Shown here piece after piece: positions 50,821 through 60,756 of a stretch of 64,000 nt of DNA. This DNA is from Mucilaginibacter terrigena. GTDB taxonomy: Bacteria; Bacteroidota; Bacteroidia; Sphingobacteriales; Sphingobacteriaceae. The position numbers and the translations under genes were made by a program. Location: positions 682,001 through 746,000 of the forward strand of contig NZ_SEWG01000002.1 of the NCBI RefSeq assembly GCF_004168255.1, written 5' to 3'. The notes beneath the pieces were generated by a model. It was not told the DNA's origin. It did not search any database and worked only from the letters and a program-made list of their open reading frames with translations. The number at the start of each line of letters is the position of its first letter. Within the stretch, counting starts at the first letter, position 1.

Positions 50821-52061
50821 TGATCACCAAAGTAAAGATCTCAGATGTCCGTTTCCCGTTGGATGGCCATGCCGGCAGCGACGCTATTCACCGCGACCCG
50901 GTATACTCATACGCCGTAACACAGTTAAAGGACGATAGTGGTATTACAGGCACAGGCTTTGCCTTTACTTTAGGCGAGGGTAACGACCTTGTTTGCAAGG
51001 CCGCAGAATACTACGCACGCCAGCTTACGGGTAAGGATATAGAGGATACCATGGCCAATTTTGGTGAACTATTTAAAAAGCTGTCCAATGATCAGCAGTT
51101 TCGCTGGCTGGGGCCGCATAAGGGTGTTGTACACCTGGCACTGGCATCGGTAACAAACGCCTGCTACGATCTTTGGGCCAAGAAACGTGGTGTACCTTTA
51201 TGGAAACTGCTTATCGATCTGTCGCCGGAGCAAATTGTCAACACGCTCGATCTTTCTTACCTTGAAGATGAACTGACATACACACAGGCGCTTGAAATGC
51301 TGAAAGGACAACAATCACAAAAAGAAGAAAGAAAAACCATACTTTATAAAGGATACCCCGGTTACGATACCTCCATCGGCTGGTTCAATTACCCGGATGA
51401 ATTGGTGAGGGAAAACTGCAAAAAAGCGCTGGCCGAAGGTTTTACCGCCATGAAACTGAAAGTAGGTTCTGTTGACCCGGACAGGGATATCCGCAGGGCG
51501 CATATCGTGCGCGATGTAGCCGGCGATGGTATTAAAGTAATGCTTGATGCCAATCAGCAATGGAATTTACCGCAAGCTATTGAGATCTGCACCCGGCTAA
51601 AAGGGATGAATCCCTACTGGATAGAAGAACCAACCCACCCTGATGATCTAAACGCCCATGCTAAACTGGCGCAGGCCATTACCCCGGTTAAACTTGCATT
51701 GGGGGAGCACGTACCTAACAAGATCATCTTTAAAAATTACCTGCAATCGGGGTCGTCATCATTTATGCAGGTCGACGCGGTGCGGGTAGGCGGTGTTAGC
51801 GAGTTTATTACTATTAGCCTGTTGTGCAAAAAGTTTGGCGTGCCCGTTGTACCACACGTAGGCGATATGGGGCAGCTGCACCAGCACCTGGTGTTGTTTA
51901 ACCATATAGCTATGGGGCACCAGGCATTGTTTTTGGAGCATATACCGCATTTGCAAAAGCATTTTGTACACCCGGCGCAAATTGTGAACGGTGTTTATAA
52001 AACCCCGCAGGAAGCCGGCAGCAGCTGCGACCTGGTAGGTTTAAAAAATCAATTTTTATAA
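50820..52061 (+). CDS. fucD: L-fuconate dehydratase
   Basis: A 413-aa enolase-superfamily acid-sugar dehydratase. It dehydrates L-fuconate to 2-keto-3-deoxy-L-fuconate. Active-site residues by family alignment are K212-L-K214, metal ligands Asp243 (MLDANQ), Glu269/Glu270 (WIEEPT) and Glu296 (LGEH), and His346 (VPHVG). The N-terminus DVRFPLDGHAGSDAIHRDP and the phrase QQFRWLGPHKGVVHLA are close to characterised fuconate dehydratases, which gives more specificity than the superfamily alone. Its start overlaps the SDR stop, and the symporter gene follows after 8 bases. Related rhamnonate or other acid-sugar substrates are less likely given the GH95 gene nearby. Confidence 0.8.
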   Translation: MITKVKISDVRFPLDGHAGSDAIHRDPVYSYAVTQLKDDSGITGTGFAFTLGEGNDLVCKAAEYYARQLTGKDIEDTMANFGELFKKLSNDQQFRWLGPHKGVVHLALASVTNACYDLWAKKRGVPLWKLLIDLSPEQIVNTLDLSYLEDELTYTQALEMLKGQQSQKEERKTILYKGYPGYDTSIGWFNYPDELVRENCKKALAEGFTAMKLKVGSVDPDRDIRRAHIVRDVAGDGIKVMLDANQQWNLPQAIEICTRLKGMNPYWIEEPTHPDDLNAHAKLAQAITPVKLALGEHVPNKIIFKNYLQSGSSSFMQVDAVRVGGVSEFITISLLCKKFGVPVVPHVGDMGQLHQHLVLFNHIAMGHQALFLEHIPHLQKHFVHPAQIVNGVYKTPQEAGSSCDLVGLKNQFL

Positions 52062-52069
52062 AATAGCAT

Positions 52070-53722
52070 ATGATAGGTTCGTTTGATGCCACCGTAAGTA
52101 TTTTATATGTTATAGCCATACTGGCAATAGGGTTGTGGACGGGCTTAAGGCACCGCAGTGCAAGTAAAAAAACGAACGTAGCCAGCGAATACTTTTTGGC
52201 TGGTAAAAGCTTGCGCTGGCCAATGATAGGGTTGGCTTTGTTTGCTACCAATATTTCGTGCGTGCACTTGGTGAGCCTTGCGCAAAGCGGCTTTGATACC
52301 GGCTTGCTGAACGGCACTTTTGAGTGGATGGCATCATTCACGCTTATTTTGCTGGCCCTGTTCTTTGTACCGTTCTACATCAAATCCGGCGTTTCTACTC
52401 TGCCCGACTTTTTAGAAAAACGCTATAACCGCGCCAGCCGCGACTGGCTGGCTTTTATATCCATACTATCGGCTATTATTATACACATCTCATTCTCTTT
52501 ATTAGCAGGTGGCATTGTATTACAAACCCTGTTTGGGGTTAATATGTATACCAGCGTAATAATCATATCAGTGATAACAACTATTTACACGATAGTTGGT
52601 GGTTTAAAGGCCGTTGTGGTTACCGAGTCTATCCAAACGGTAGTGTTGTTATCAGGCGCAGTTATCATGAGCGTTGTGGCTTACAATAAAATGGATGGAT
52701 GGGATAGCATGGTGCATGTTTTAGAGCAAAAGAATGAACTGAGTAAACTATCCATGATGCGTCCGCATGGCGATAGTAGTGGCCTGCCCTGGTATGCCGT
52801 ATTGCTGGGTTACCCGGTTTTGGGCATTTGGTACTGGTGCGCCGACCAAACCATTGTGCAGCGCGTTTTAGGCGCCAAAGACGAGAACAATGCACGTGTA
52901 GGCCCTTTGTTTTGCGGCTTTATCAAAATATTGCCGGTATTCATATTTGTAATGCCAGGGTTGTTCGCTTATGCACTTTACCAAACCGGGCATTTAGATG
53001 TAGGCAGTTTGAAAACTGTGGTCGACGGAAAAGAGGTGGTTAACAGTAAAGGGATCTACACACTTATGATACTGCAGCTTATCCCCAAAGGATTGGCGGG
53101 TGTATTGGTTGCCGCGTTATTATCCGGTTTAATGAGCCAGATCTCGGGCGCGTTAAACTCAATATCTACAATGGCCAGTTATGATATATATAAGCGCTAC
53201 AAGCCTGAAGCTACTGACGAAAAGCTGGTAAGCGCGGGCAAGATAGCCGCCGGTTTGTCCTTTGTATTATCGTTATTGCTTTTGCCCCTTTTAAACAGTT
53301 ACGAGAGTATTTTTAACGGACTAAACGATATTATCGCCCACATTGCCCCGCCTATAACCTGCGTATTTTTATTAGGGGTTTTCTGGGGCAAGGCATCTGC
53401 GAGATCAGCGCAGCTAACGCTTTATATTGGTTCGGCGGCGGGTGTATTGGTATTTGCATACAGTAAGCTTTTGCCGCATACGCTAATAGGAGAGGTGCCA
53501 TTTATGATGATGGCCTTTTACCTGTTTGTTTTTTGTATGCTGCTGCAAATAGGGCTTACACTGGCTTACCCCGCTAAGCACACCATTGAAAGCTCGAAGC
53601 TTTACTGGAAGTCGCCAATGGAATCGTTACAAAGCCCGGGGTGGGGCGGATTTGGCAATTATAAGTTTTTATCGGTGCTGCTTATTTTGGTAATGGTAGT
53701 GTTGTTCTGGGTTTTCAGGTAG
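52070..53722 (+). CDS. SSS-family sodium/sugar symporter
   Basis: A 550-aa inner-membrane transporter with about 14 hydrophobic segments, of the solute:sodium symporter (SGLT-like) family. Family features are SEYFLAGKSLRWPMIGLALF near residue 43, GLKAVVVTESIQTVVLLSG (the conserved fifth-helix region), WYWCADQTIVQRVLGAKDE near 255, and SGLMSQISGALNSISTMASYD near 355. It probably brings L-fucose or a similar sugar into the cytoplasm with Na+. It is the third gene of the catabolic operon, and a 516-base gap follows before susC. Confidence 0.8.
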   Translation: MIGSFDATVSILYVIAILAIGLWTGLRHRSASKKTNVASEYFLAGKSLRWPMIGLALFATNISCVHLVSLAQSGFDTGLLNGTFEWMASFTLILLALFFVPFYIKSGVSTLPDFLEKRYNRASRDWLAFISILSAIIIHISFSLLAGGIVLQTLFGVNMYTSVIIISVITTIYTIVGGLKAVVVTESIQTVVLLSGAVIMSVVAYNKMDGWDSMVHVLEQKNELSKLSMMRPHGDSSGLPWYAVLLGYPVLGIWYWCADQTIVQRVLGAKDENNARVGPLFCGFIKILPVFIFVMPGLFAYALYQTGHLDVGSLKTVVDGKEVVNSKGIYTLMILQLIPKGLAGVLVAALLSGLMSQISGALNSISTMASYDIYKRYKPEATDEKLVSAGKIAAGLSFVLSLLLLPLLNSYESIFNGLNDIIAHIAPPITCVFLLGVFWGKASARSAQLTLYIGSAAGVLVFAYSKLLPHTLIGEVPFMMMAFYLFVFCMLLQIGLTLAYPAKHTIESSKLYWKSPMESLQSPGWGGFGNYKFLSVLLILVMVVLFWVFR

Positions 53723-54238
53723 GCTAAATTGTGCTGCAAACATTACCTATAACGTTATTAACTTCTGCGAAATTTTTACAATAATTATGATTTACCTGTT
53801 AAAGCTACATTTGTAACAAAAATAATATAATAGTCCATCACCTTTAAAGCTTAATCCATTTTAAAGCTATTATTAAGCATCTAAATTTAGCGAACCAATT
53901 AACCAATTCTTATAATTATGAAACACTTTTACAAATATCAGGCAATAAATATGCCCCGTCAGTTTTTATTATACGCGCCAAGCCAGATGCAAACCCTTCC
54001 AGGCAGCTTATTTTCTGCTGCGGATTTAAGGGTTTAAATACGCTGCATAATCATCGAATTGTACAGAATTTAAAATAGAGCGTGTAGCTATATGATACTA
54101 AAGGTATGGCTGCAGCATGGGAAACTTATGCCGTTTTAGCAAGCACCACCCTAAAATAGTAATGCCAGGGTTCTGATAAAAGCGCTCAAAACTTTAAGGC
54201 TATAAAGAACTATAAAAACAAATTATGAGGAAACATAT
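53723..54238. promoter_or_regulatory. long leader/promoter region upstream of susC
   Basis: About 516 bases. A -7-like TACATTTG is at 53806-53813, without a clear TTTG -33 box. TTTAAAGC is repeated at 53843-53850 and 53860-53867. A 39-codon ORF lies at 53918-54037. The rest, to the susC start, shows no coding character. The transcript probably begins near 53820, giving a long 5' leader. Confidence 0.4.
53918..54037 (+). CDS. possible 39-aa leader peptide before susC
   Basis: The ORF starts ATG AAA CAC TTT TAC AAA and encodes MKHFYKYQAINMPRQFLL followed by 21 further residues. Its beginning resembles the SusC start downstream (MKPFYKRIKDFW), so it may be a regulatory leader peptide or the remnant of a duplicated susC start. 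It could also be a chance ORF. Confidence 0.3.
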   Translation: MKHFYKYQAINMPRQFLLYAPSQMQTLPGSLFSAADLRV

Positions 54239-57200
54239 ATGAAACCATTTTACAAACGCATAAAAGATTTTTGGCTGCCAAAAGTTGCGCTTGGTAAAGT
54301 TGCAGGCACGCTGTATTGTATATTAATATTGTGTGCTATAACCAGCACAAATACTTACGCGCAAACCAAAGTAACCATTACCGGGGTTATTGCCGATACA
54401 ACTGGTACCAGCATAATTGGCGCTAACATAGTAGCCACCAATCGCAAAAATGTAAGTACAGCAACGGATGTTAACGGTAAGTTTGTTATTGATGCCGAAC
54501 CCGGAACCATTTTCAGGGTTACATATGTAGGGTATAAGGAAACAACCTTTACTGTACTGGCTGATAAGCGTACTTACAGCATCACAATGGCTGTTGTGAG
54601 AAACGAATTTGCAGATGTGGTTATTACCGCATATGGCCGTAAGCAACGCAAGGAAGCTGTTGTAGGTTCAGTAACAACTATTTCTCCCGGCGACCTTAAG
54701 ATACCGGCAAGTAACTTGACCAATGCCCTTGCAGGCCAGGTGGCCGGCGTTATTGCATACCAGCCAAGCGGCCAGCCCGGTTTAGATAATTCGTCGTTCT
54801 TTATCAGGGGCGTAACTACCTTCGGTTACAAAAAAGACCCGCTTATTTTGATAGATAACGTGGAACTTTCTACTTCAGATCTGGCACGTTTGCAGGTTGA
54901 TGATATTGCAAGCTTCTCCATCCTTAAAGATGCCAGTGCAACCGCGCTTTATGGCGCGAGGGGCGCAAACGGCGTTATATTAGTTACCACCAAAGAAGGC
55001 AAAGTAGGTAAAGCTCAAATAAATTTCAGGGTAGAAAACTCGGTTTCGCAATCCGTAAAAAACCTGGAGCTGGCCGACCCTATTACTTACATGCGCTTAT
55101 TTAACGAAGCCACCATAACACGCGACGCGTTAAGCCCTATACCTTTTAGCCAAAACAAAATAATAAATACCGAAGCCACTTTAGCTAACGCCCCCGGAAG
55201 CAACAAATATGTTTACCCTGCGGTAGATTGGTTGAAAACACTGTTTAAAGATCGTACCAACACCCAAAGGGCCAACATGAGTGTAAGCGGTGGCGGTGGT
55301 GTAGCGCGGTATTATGTAGCAGGTTCATACAATATCGATCATGGTATCTTAAAACAGGATATTATGAACAATAACGATAACAACGTAAATTTTCGTAATT
55401 ATCAGTTGCGTTCGAACGTAAATATTAATTTAACCAAATCGACAGAGATGATCGTGAGGTTATCAGGCACGTTTAACGAATATAACGGCCCGCTTACGGC
55501 TGATGCTTCGTTCTCTACCGATCTGTACAACATCGCCATGCACACAAGCCCTGTATTGTTTGCACCGTCGTACCCGGCAGATGAAGCTAATATAAATACA
55601 CAACACATATTATTTGGTAACGCGCCGGCAGCCGGCAGTACAGGCTCAAACGCTGTAGCCTATGTAAATCCCTATGCGTCGCTGCTACGAGGTCATAAAA
55701 ACTTCTCGCAATCGCGCATGTCGGCTCAGTTGGAGTTAAACCAAAATCTTGATTTTCTGACGAATGGTTTAAATTTCCACGGATTGTTTCACACCAACAG
55801 GTACTCGTACTTCGAGTCTTCGATGGGGTATAATCCATTTTATTACAACATAGGCTCGTACGATAAGCCGAGCAACACCTATACCTTATCATGGTTAAAC
55901 TCGCAGCCCGGCCAGGCAACCGAGTATTTAAACTACAGCCGCAATTTTAATAACACCCAGGCAAATACCTACCTGTTCTTCCAGGGAATTATTGATTACA
56001 GCAAACGGTTTGGAGATCATAACATCAGCAGTTCGTTAATAGGTACACAGCAGCAAACGCTTTACGGTAATGCCGATAACTTATTTAATTCATTGCCATA
56101 CCGTAACCTTACCCTTGCTGGCCGTGCAACTTACTCATTCAAAAGCCGTTACTTTTTAGAATTCAACTTCGGGTACAATGGTACCGAACGTTTTTCTGAA
56201 CAGCATAGGTTTGGTTTCTTCCCTACAATTGGCGCTTCATGGATCGTATCCGACGAAAAATTCTGGGCAGATGGCCTCTATCAGGTTATCAACCGTTTAA
56301 AACTTCGTGCAAGTTATGGGTCAGTAGGTTACGATCAGATCGGTTCCGAACGTTTCTTCTACCTTTCGCGTGTTGACCTTAATGGCGGTAACCCTGCCTA
56401 CTTTGGTACTAATAACGGTTATGGCCGCAACGGTGTGGTAGTTAACAGTTATCCTAATGCCGAGATCACCTGGGAAACATCTAAACAGTTAAATTTAGGT
56501 TTAGAGTTCTCGTTGTTTAAAGACCTGAACGTGGTTGCCGAGGTATACAAATTTAACCGTACCAATATATTACAAACCCGCTCATCAATACCAAGCACAA
56601 TGGGCTTAGAAGCCGATATCAGCGCCAACTTTGGGGCCGCCGAAACCAAAGGTATTGATTTGCAAATGGATTATAAAAGGGTGATAGGTAAAAGCGGTTT
56701 TATACAAGCCAGGGGTAACTTAACGGTTTCTTCGAGCAAGTACACCAAATTTGAAGAACCCCGGTTTGCCGAATCGTACCGTTACCTTGTAGGGCAAACC
56801 CTTGGCCGCTCTATTGGCTACGTTGCCGAGCGTTTATTTGTTGATGATAATGAAGCAGCAAACTCGCCAACCCAGATATTTAGCCCGGGCGGTATAGCCC
56901 CCAAGGGTGGCGATATCAAATACCGCGATTTAAATAATGACGGTAAAATTGATGATGCCGATCAAACTTTTTTAGGTTACCCTACTGTGCCGCAAATTGT
57001 TTACGGTTATGGTTTTTCCAGCGGGTATAAAGGCTTCGATCTTTCGGCCTTCTTCCAGGGCCAGGCGCAGGTTAGCTTCTTTATCGACCCAAGCCGCACA
57101 AGCCCTTTCATACAAAGCCCCGATGGTGCTTACGCAAGCGGTAACACCCAATTGTTAAAAGCATTTGCAGATGATCACTGGTCTGTAGATAATCAAAACC

Positions 57201-57499
57201 TTTATGCACAATACCCAAGGCTGGGCGTAAATGGTAAACAGATAGAAAACAACAGGCAGAATAGTACATGGTGGATGCGCGATGGCAGTTTCCTGCGCTT
57301 AAAATCTGTAGAGGTTGGTTACACCATCCCTACGCGTATCACTCAAAAGTGGAAAATGAATAAAGTTCGTGTTTATTTTAACGGTCTTAACTTATACACC
57401 TGGAGCCCATTCAAATTATGGGACCCGGAAATTGGCGGAAACGGATTTTCGTACCCTATACAAAAGGTGTTTAACGTAGGGCTAAACGTCAATTTATAA
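54239..57499 (+). CDS. SusC/RagA family TonB-dependent outer-membrane transporter
   Basis: A 1086-aa TonB-dependent receptor. The signal peptide (about 1-42, ending TNTYAQ) is followed by a carboxypeptidase-regulatory-like domain (about 45-120, VTITGVIADTTGTSIIGANI), then the TonB-box/plug region (DVVITAYGRKQRKEAVVGSV, GQVAGVIAYQPSGQPG) and a 22-strand barrel. The SusC signature LKDASATALYGARGANGVIL at about 230-250 is present, and the C-terminus ends in the expected strand (FNVGLNVNL). It works with the SusD protein encoded 29 bases downstream to import glycan pieces, probably fucosylated oligosaccharides given the neighbourhood. A tiny 5-codon ORF overlaps its start (54224-54241). Confidence 0.9.
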   Translation: MKPFYKRIKDFWLPKVALGKVAGTLYCILILCAITSTNTYAQTKVTITGVIADTTGTSIIGANIVATNRKNVSTATDVNGKFVIDAEPGTIFRVTYVGYKETTFTVLADKRTYSITMAVVRNEFADVVITAYGRKQRKEAVVGSVTTISPGDLKIPASNLTNALAGQVAGVIAYQPSGQPGLDNSSFFIRGVTTFGYKKDPLILIDNVELSTSDLARLQVDDIASFSILKDASATALYGARGANGVILVTTKEGKVGKAQINFRVENSVSQSVKNLELADPITYMRLFNEATITRDALSPIPFSQNKIINTEATLANAPGSNKYVYPAVDWLKTLFKDRTNTQRANMSVSGGGGVARYYVAGSYNIDHGILKQDIMNNNDNNVNFRNYQLRSNVNINLTKSTEMIVRLSGTFNEYNGPLTADASFSTDLYNIAMHTSPVLFAPSYPADEANINTQHILFGNAPAAGSTGSNAVAYVNPYASLLRGHKNFSQSRMSAQLELNQNLDFLTNGLNFHGLFHTNRYSYFESSMGYNPFYYNIGSYDKPSNTYTLSWLNSQPGQATEYLNYSRNFNNTQANTYLFFQGIIDYSKRFGDHNISSSLIGTQQQTLYGNADNLFNSLPYRNLTLAGRATYSFKSRYFLEFNFGYNGTERFSEQHRFGFFPTIGASWIVSDEKFWADGLYQVINRLKLRASYGSVGYDQIGSERFFYLSRVDLNGGNPAYFGTNNGYGRNGVVVNSYPNAEITWETSKQLNLGLEFSLFKDLNVVAEVYKFNRTNILQTRSSIPSTMGLEADISANFGAAETKGIDLQMDYKRVIGKSGFIQARGNLTVSSSKYTKFEEPRFAESYRYLVGQTLGRSIGYVAERLFVDDNEAANSPTQIFSPGGIAPKGGDIKYRDLNNDGKIDDADQTFLGYPTVPQIVYGYGFSSGYKGFDLSAFFQGQAQVSFFIDPSRTSPFIQSPDGAYASGNTQLLKAFADDHWSVDNQNLYAQYPRLGVNGKQIENNRQNSTWWMRDGSFLRLKSVEVGYTIPTRITQKWKMNKVRVYFNGLNLYTWSPFKLWDPEIGGNGFSYPIQKVFNVGLNVNL

Positions 57500-57528
57500 T
57501 AACGTATTACAATTTTTATATCAGTTAT

Positions 57529-59439
57529 ATGAAAAGAATATCTCAGATCTTATGCGCGGCAGTATTATTACTATCGGGTGTATCCTGTAAAAAGTACCTC
57601 GATCTGGCCCCCAATAACACGGGCACACTGGAGTATGCTTTCAGGAACCGTAACGAGGCCGAAAATTATTTGTTCACCTGTTACGCAACATTACAGCAAT
57701 TTGCCGAGGCTACCACAAACCCAAGTTTTACAACCTCGGGCGAGATCATTTACCCTGATAATTTAACCAAACATCCCATTGATGAAACAGGGTTTGATAT
57801 GATAAGGGGCTCGCAAAACAGCGCACAGCCGGGCCTTAACTATTGGGATGGCGAAAGGAGCGGTAAAGCCATCTTCCGGTCGATACGCAGGTGTAACACC
57901 ATGCTCGAAAACATAGATAAACCTATCGATCTGTCTTTCGCCGAAAAGAAAAGATGGATTGCCGAAGTGAAATTTTTAAAGGCTTACTATCACTTTTATC
58001 TGGCCCGGATGTATGGCCCTATACCATTAATAAAAAACAATTTAGCTATTACCGCATCTACCGAAGAGATAAAGGTTAAACGCTCACCTGTTGATTCTAC
58101 TTTCAACTATATTGTTTCACTTTTAGATGAAGCCATCCCTGATCTTCCGCCGGTTATTAATAACCAGGCACAGGAATTGGGCCGTATCACTCAAACAATC
58201 GCGCTTTCTGTAAAAGCCGAGGTACTTACAACCGCCGCAAGCCCATTGTTTAATGGTAACCCCGACTACATTAGTGTTCAAAATAAAGATGGAGAAAAAC
58301 TTTTCCCCGGCACTTACGACCCGGCAAAATGGGAAAGGGCCGCCGCAGCATGTAAAGTGGCTATTGATATTTGCGAGGCAAATGGTTTAAGGCTTTACAG
58401 CTTTATTGCCCCTGCAACTATTACATCCTTACCAGACTCGTTAAAGAAAGTACTTACCTTACAAAATGCGGTTACCGAAAAATGGGAGCTAAATCCCGAA
58501 CTGATATGGGCGCTAAACCCTACTTTTCAATGGCAGGGCTACTCAACGCCGCGCTTAACACAAAAGGGTGTTGTAAATATTTTTTCAAACCCCTCTACCT
58601 TTGCGGTGCCGCTTGCAATACAGGAGCTGTTCTATTCTGATAAAGGGGTGCCTATTAACGAGGATAAAACCTTTGATTATGCTGGCAGATATTCCATAAA
58701 AACAGGCGACGAGAACAGCCGTTTTTACATCGCGAAAAATTACTCGACAGTAAAAGAGCACTTTAACCGCGAGCCGCGTTTTTACGCCAGCCTTGGTTTT
58801 GATGGTGGCATATGGTTTGGTAACGGCAAAACAAACTTAACCGACATGTACCATGTAGAGGCCCGCGGTATCGAGTCATTCGCTGGCCCTAAGGATATCA
58901 ATACGCTTAACATTACCGGTATATGGCCAAAAAAACTGGTTCATTACCAATCGGTGTATGATGATGGTTTCCAGGAAATTGGCTATCGTTTACCTTTAAT
59001 AAGGCTTGCCGGTTTATACCTGTTATACGCCGAGGCTTTGAACGAAGTGCATGGCCCAACAGCTGAAGCATATACTTATATCGATAAAGTGCGCACAAGG
59101 GCAGGTTTACCGGGGGTTGTTGAAGCCTGGACAAACTACTCCAAAACTCCCGATAGGGTTAATACCAAAGATGGCCTGCGCCAGATAATACACCAGGAGC
59201 GCAGGCTCGAGCTAATGTTTGAAGGAACATCCGGATGGGACCTGCGCCGTTGGAAGGAATTGCAGAATGTGCTAAGCCAGCCAATGCAGGGATGGAACCT
59301 TTACGAAACACAGCCGGCCAATTACTACCAGCCGCGTACTTTGTTCTCAGCGATATTTGGTGTTCGCAATTATTTGTGGCCTATAAAAGACCGTGACCTG
59401 ATAATAAACGACAACCTGGTTCAAAACCCATACTGGTAG
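57529..59439 (+). CDS. SusD/RagB family glycan-binding lipoprotein
   Basis: A 636-aa outer-membrane lipoprotein with signal peptide ILCAAVLLLSGVSC and lipidated Cys near residue 20, followed by KKYLDLAPNNTG, typical for SusD. N-terminal TPR-like helices (WIAEVKFLKAYYHFYLARMY) and the C-terminal signature (IHQERRLELMFEGTSGWDLR) fix the family. It caps the SusC barrel and binds the sugar at the cell surface. It lies between susC and the DUF5000-type gene in the same direction. Confidence 0.9.
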   Translation: MKRISQILCAAVLLLSGVSCKKYLDLAPNNTGTLEYAFRNRNEAENYLFTCYATLQQFAEATTNPSFTTSGEIIYPDNLTKHPIDETGFDMIRGSQNSAQPGLNYWDGERSGKAIFRSIRRCNTMLENIDKPIDLSFAEKKRWIAEVKFLKAYYHFYLARMYGPIPLIKNNLAITASTEEIKVKRSPVDSTFNYIVSLLDEAIPDLPPVINNQAQELGRITQTIALSVKAEVLTTAASPLFNGNPDYISVQNKDGEKLFPGTYDPAKWERAAAACKVAIDICEANGLRLYSFIAPATITSLPDSLKKVLTLQNAVTEKWELNPELIWALNPTFQWQGYSTPRLTQKGVVNIFSNPSTFAVPLAIQELFYSDKGVPINEDKTFDYAGRYSIKTGDENSRFYIAKNYSTVKEHFNREPRFYASLGFDGGIWFGNGKTNLTDMYHVEARGIESFAGPKDINTLNITGIWPKKLVHYQSVYDDGFQEIGYRLPLIRLAGLYLLYAEALNEVHGPTAEAYTYIDKVRTRAGLPGVVEAWTNYSKTPDRVNTKDGLRQIIHQERRLELMFEGTSGWDLRRWKELQNVLSQPMQGWNLYETQPANYYQPRTLFSAIFGVRNYLWPIKDRDLIINDNLVQNPYW

Positions 59440-59482
59440 GCATTAGGTGAGAGATGAAAAATAGCTATAAAAGAAATTGATT

Positions 59483-60727
59483 ATGAAAAAGATAAATAAA
59501 TATTCCGCTAAGGCCTTGTTTAGCCTGCAGATATTAGCTTTTGTTTGTTTGCTTTCGGCCTGTAAAAAGAACGAGGGATACAATACCCAGCCGGTATCTA
59601 CCGATAAAACTAAACCCGATGTAGTTACTAACATAAAGGTTACAAACTATAACGGAGGTGCGTTTATAACTTATAATTTGCCCAACTCCGATAATATTTT
59701 GTACGTGCTGGCTCAATATAAAATAAACGATAAAACATCCAGGGAAACAAAATCCAGTTATTACACCGATACGGTAAAGGTTGAAGGGTTTGCCACTAAT
59801 AAACCCTACGAGGTAACGCTTTACACCGTAAGCCGGGCCAATGTAAAATCCGACCCGCTAACGGTAACCGTTAACCCCGATGTGCCTTACTATAAATTGA
59901 TAAAGCCAACCGTATCGCTCACTACCGATTTTGGAGGTGTGCATATACAGGCGCTTAATCCTAACAAAAAAGAAGTTGGGGTAATTTTAATAGCGATGGA
60001 TAATTCTACCCAGGCGCTCGAAGTGAGCGACCAGCACTACACTAACCAGGATACCATCGACTATTCTGTACGCGGGTTTCCATCCGAGCAGCGCAAATTT
60101 GGTGTGTACATAACCGATAATTACGGCAATATATCTGATACCACTTTGCTGGATATCACCCCGCTTTTTGAAACCCAGTTGGATAAAACCAAATTTACGG
60201 TGTACCGCAAACCAAGCGATAGCGAAATAGGGTACGGCTGGGACCTACCTTATCTTTGGGATGGTAAAATTGATGGCTATTCCAATGGCTGGCATACCAA
60301 CCCCGGTACCGGCAAGCCTATGCAATGCACATTTGGTATTGGTGTAACCGCGCAGATAAGCCGCATAAAGATATTTGAACGCCCGCTGGAATATGCTTTC
60401 TTCCATGGTAATCCTAAAAACTTTAGCTGGTGGGGCTCTACTGTAGATTCACCGCAGGACGTTGTGCTTCCGCAGTCGGCACCTGTTGGAGCAGTTATTG
60501 GTGACTGGGTTAATCTGGGCAATTATCGTTATCCAAACCCTCCGTCGGGTTTACAACCGGGCTTTACCAATCAGGCAGATGAGAAATTTGTATTGGCAGG
60601 GGTAGATTTCCTGGTGCCGGCAACCGCACCCGCGGTAAAGTACCTGCGCCTTTTAGTGCACGATACCTGGGGTAAAGGCGATGCAGCCCATTTAATGGAA
60701 GTAACGGTTTATGGCAAACCGCAATAA
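59483..60727 (+). CDS. surface lipoprotein, DUF4959/DUF5126/DUF5000 type
   Basis: A 414-aa lipoprotein; I chose the ATG at 59483 over the TTG six bases earlier. The signal ends in the lipobox LSAC near residue 27. Two Fn3-like sandwich modules follow (about 40-240, with repeats like KPYEVTLYTVSRANVKSDPL), then a C-terminal F5/8-type-C-like sandwich (DUF5000), seen in DLPYLWDGKIDG, MQCTFGIGV and HLMEVTVYGKPQ. Such proteins are encoded after susCD and probably bind glycan at the cell surface. Next gene is 29 bases away. Confidence 0.75.
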   Translation: MKKINKYSAKALFSLQILAFVCLLSACKKNEGYNTQPVSTDKTKPDVVTNIKVTNYNGGAFITYNLPNSDNILYVLAQYKINDKTSRETKSSYYTDTVKVEGFATNKPYEVTLYTVSRANVKSDPLTVTVNPDVPYYKLIKPTVSLTTDFGGVHIQALNPNKKEVGVILIAMDNSTQALEVSDQHYTNQDTIDYSVRGFPSEQRKFGVYITDNYGNISDTTLLDITPLFETQLDKTKFTVYRKPSDSEIGYGWDLPYLWDGKIDGYSNGWHTNPGTGKPMQCTFGIGVTAQISRIKIFERPLEYAFFHGNPKNFSWWGSTVDSPQDVVLPQSAPVGAVIGDWVNLGNYRYPNPPSGLQPGFTNQADEKFVLAGVDFLVPATAPAVKYLRLLVHDTWGKGDAAHLMEVTVYGKPQ

Positions 60728-60756
60728 TATTTGATATATAATTTAAATAAGAAATT

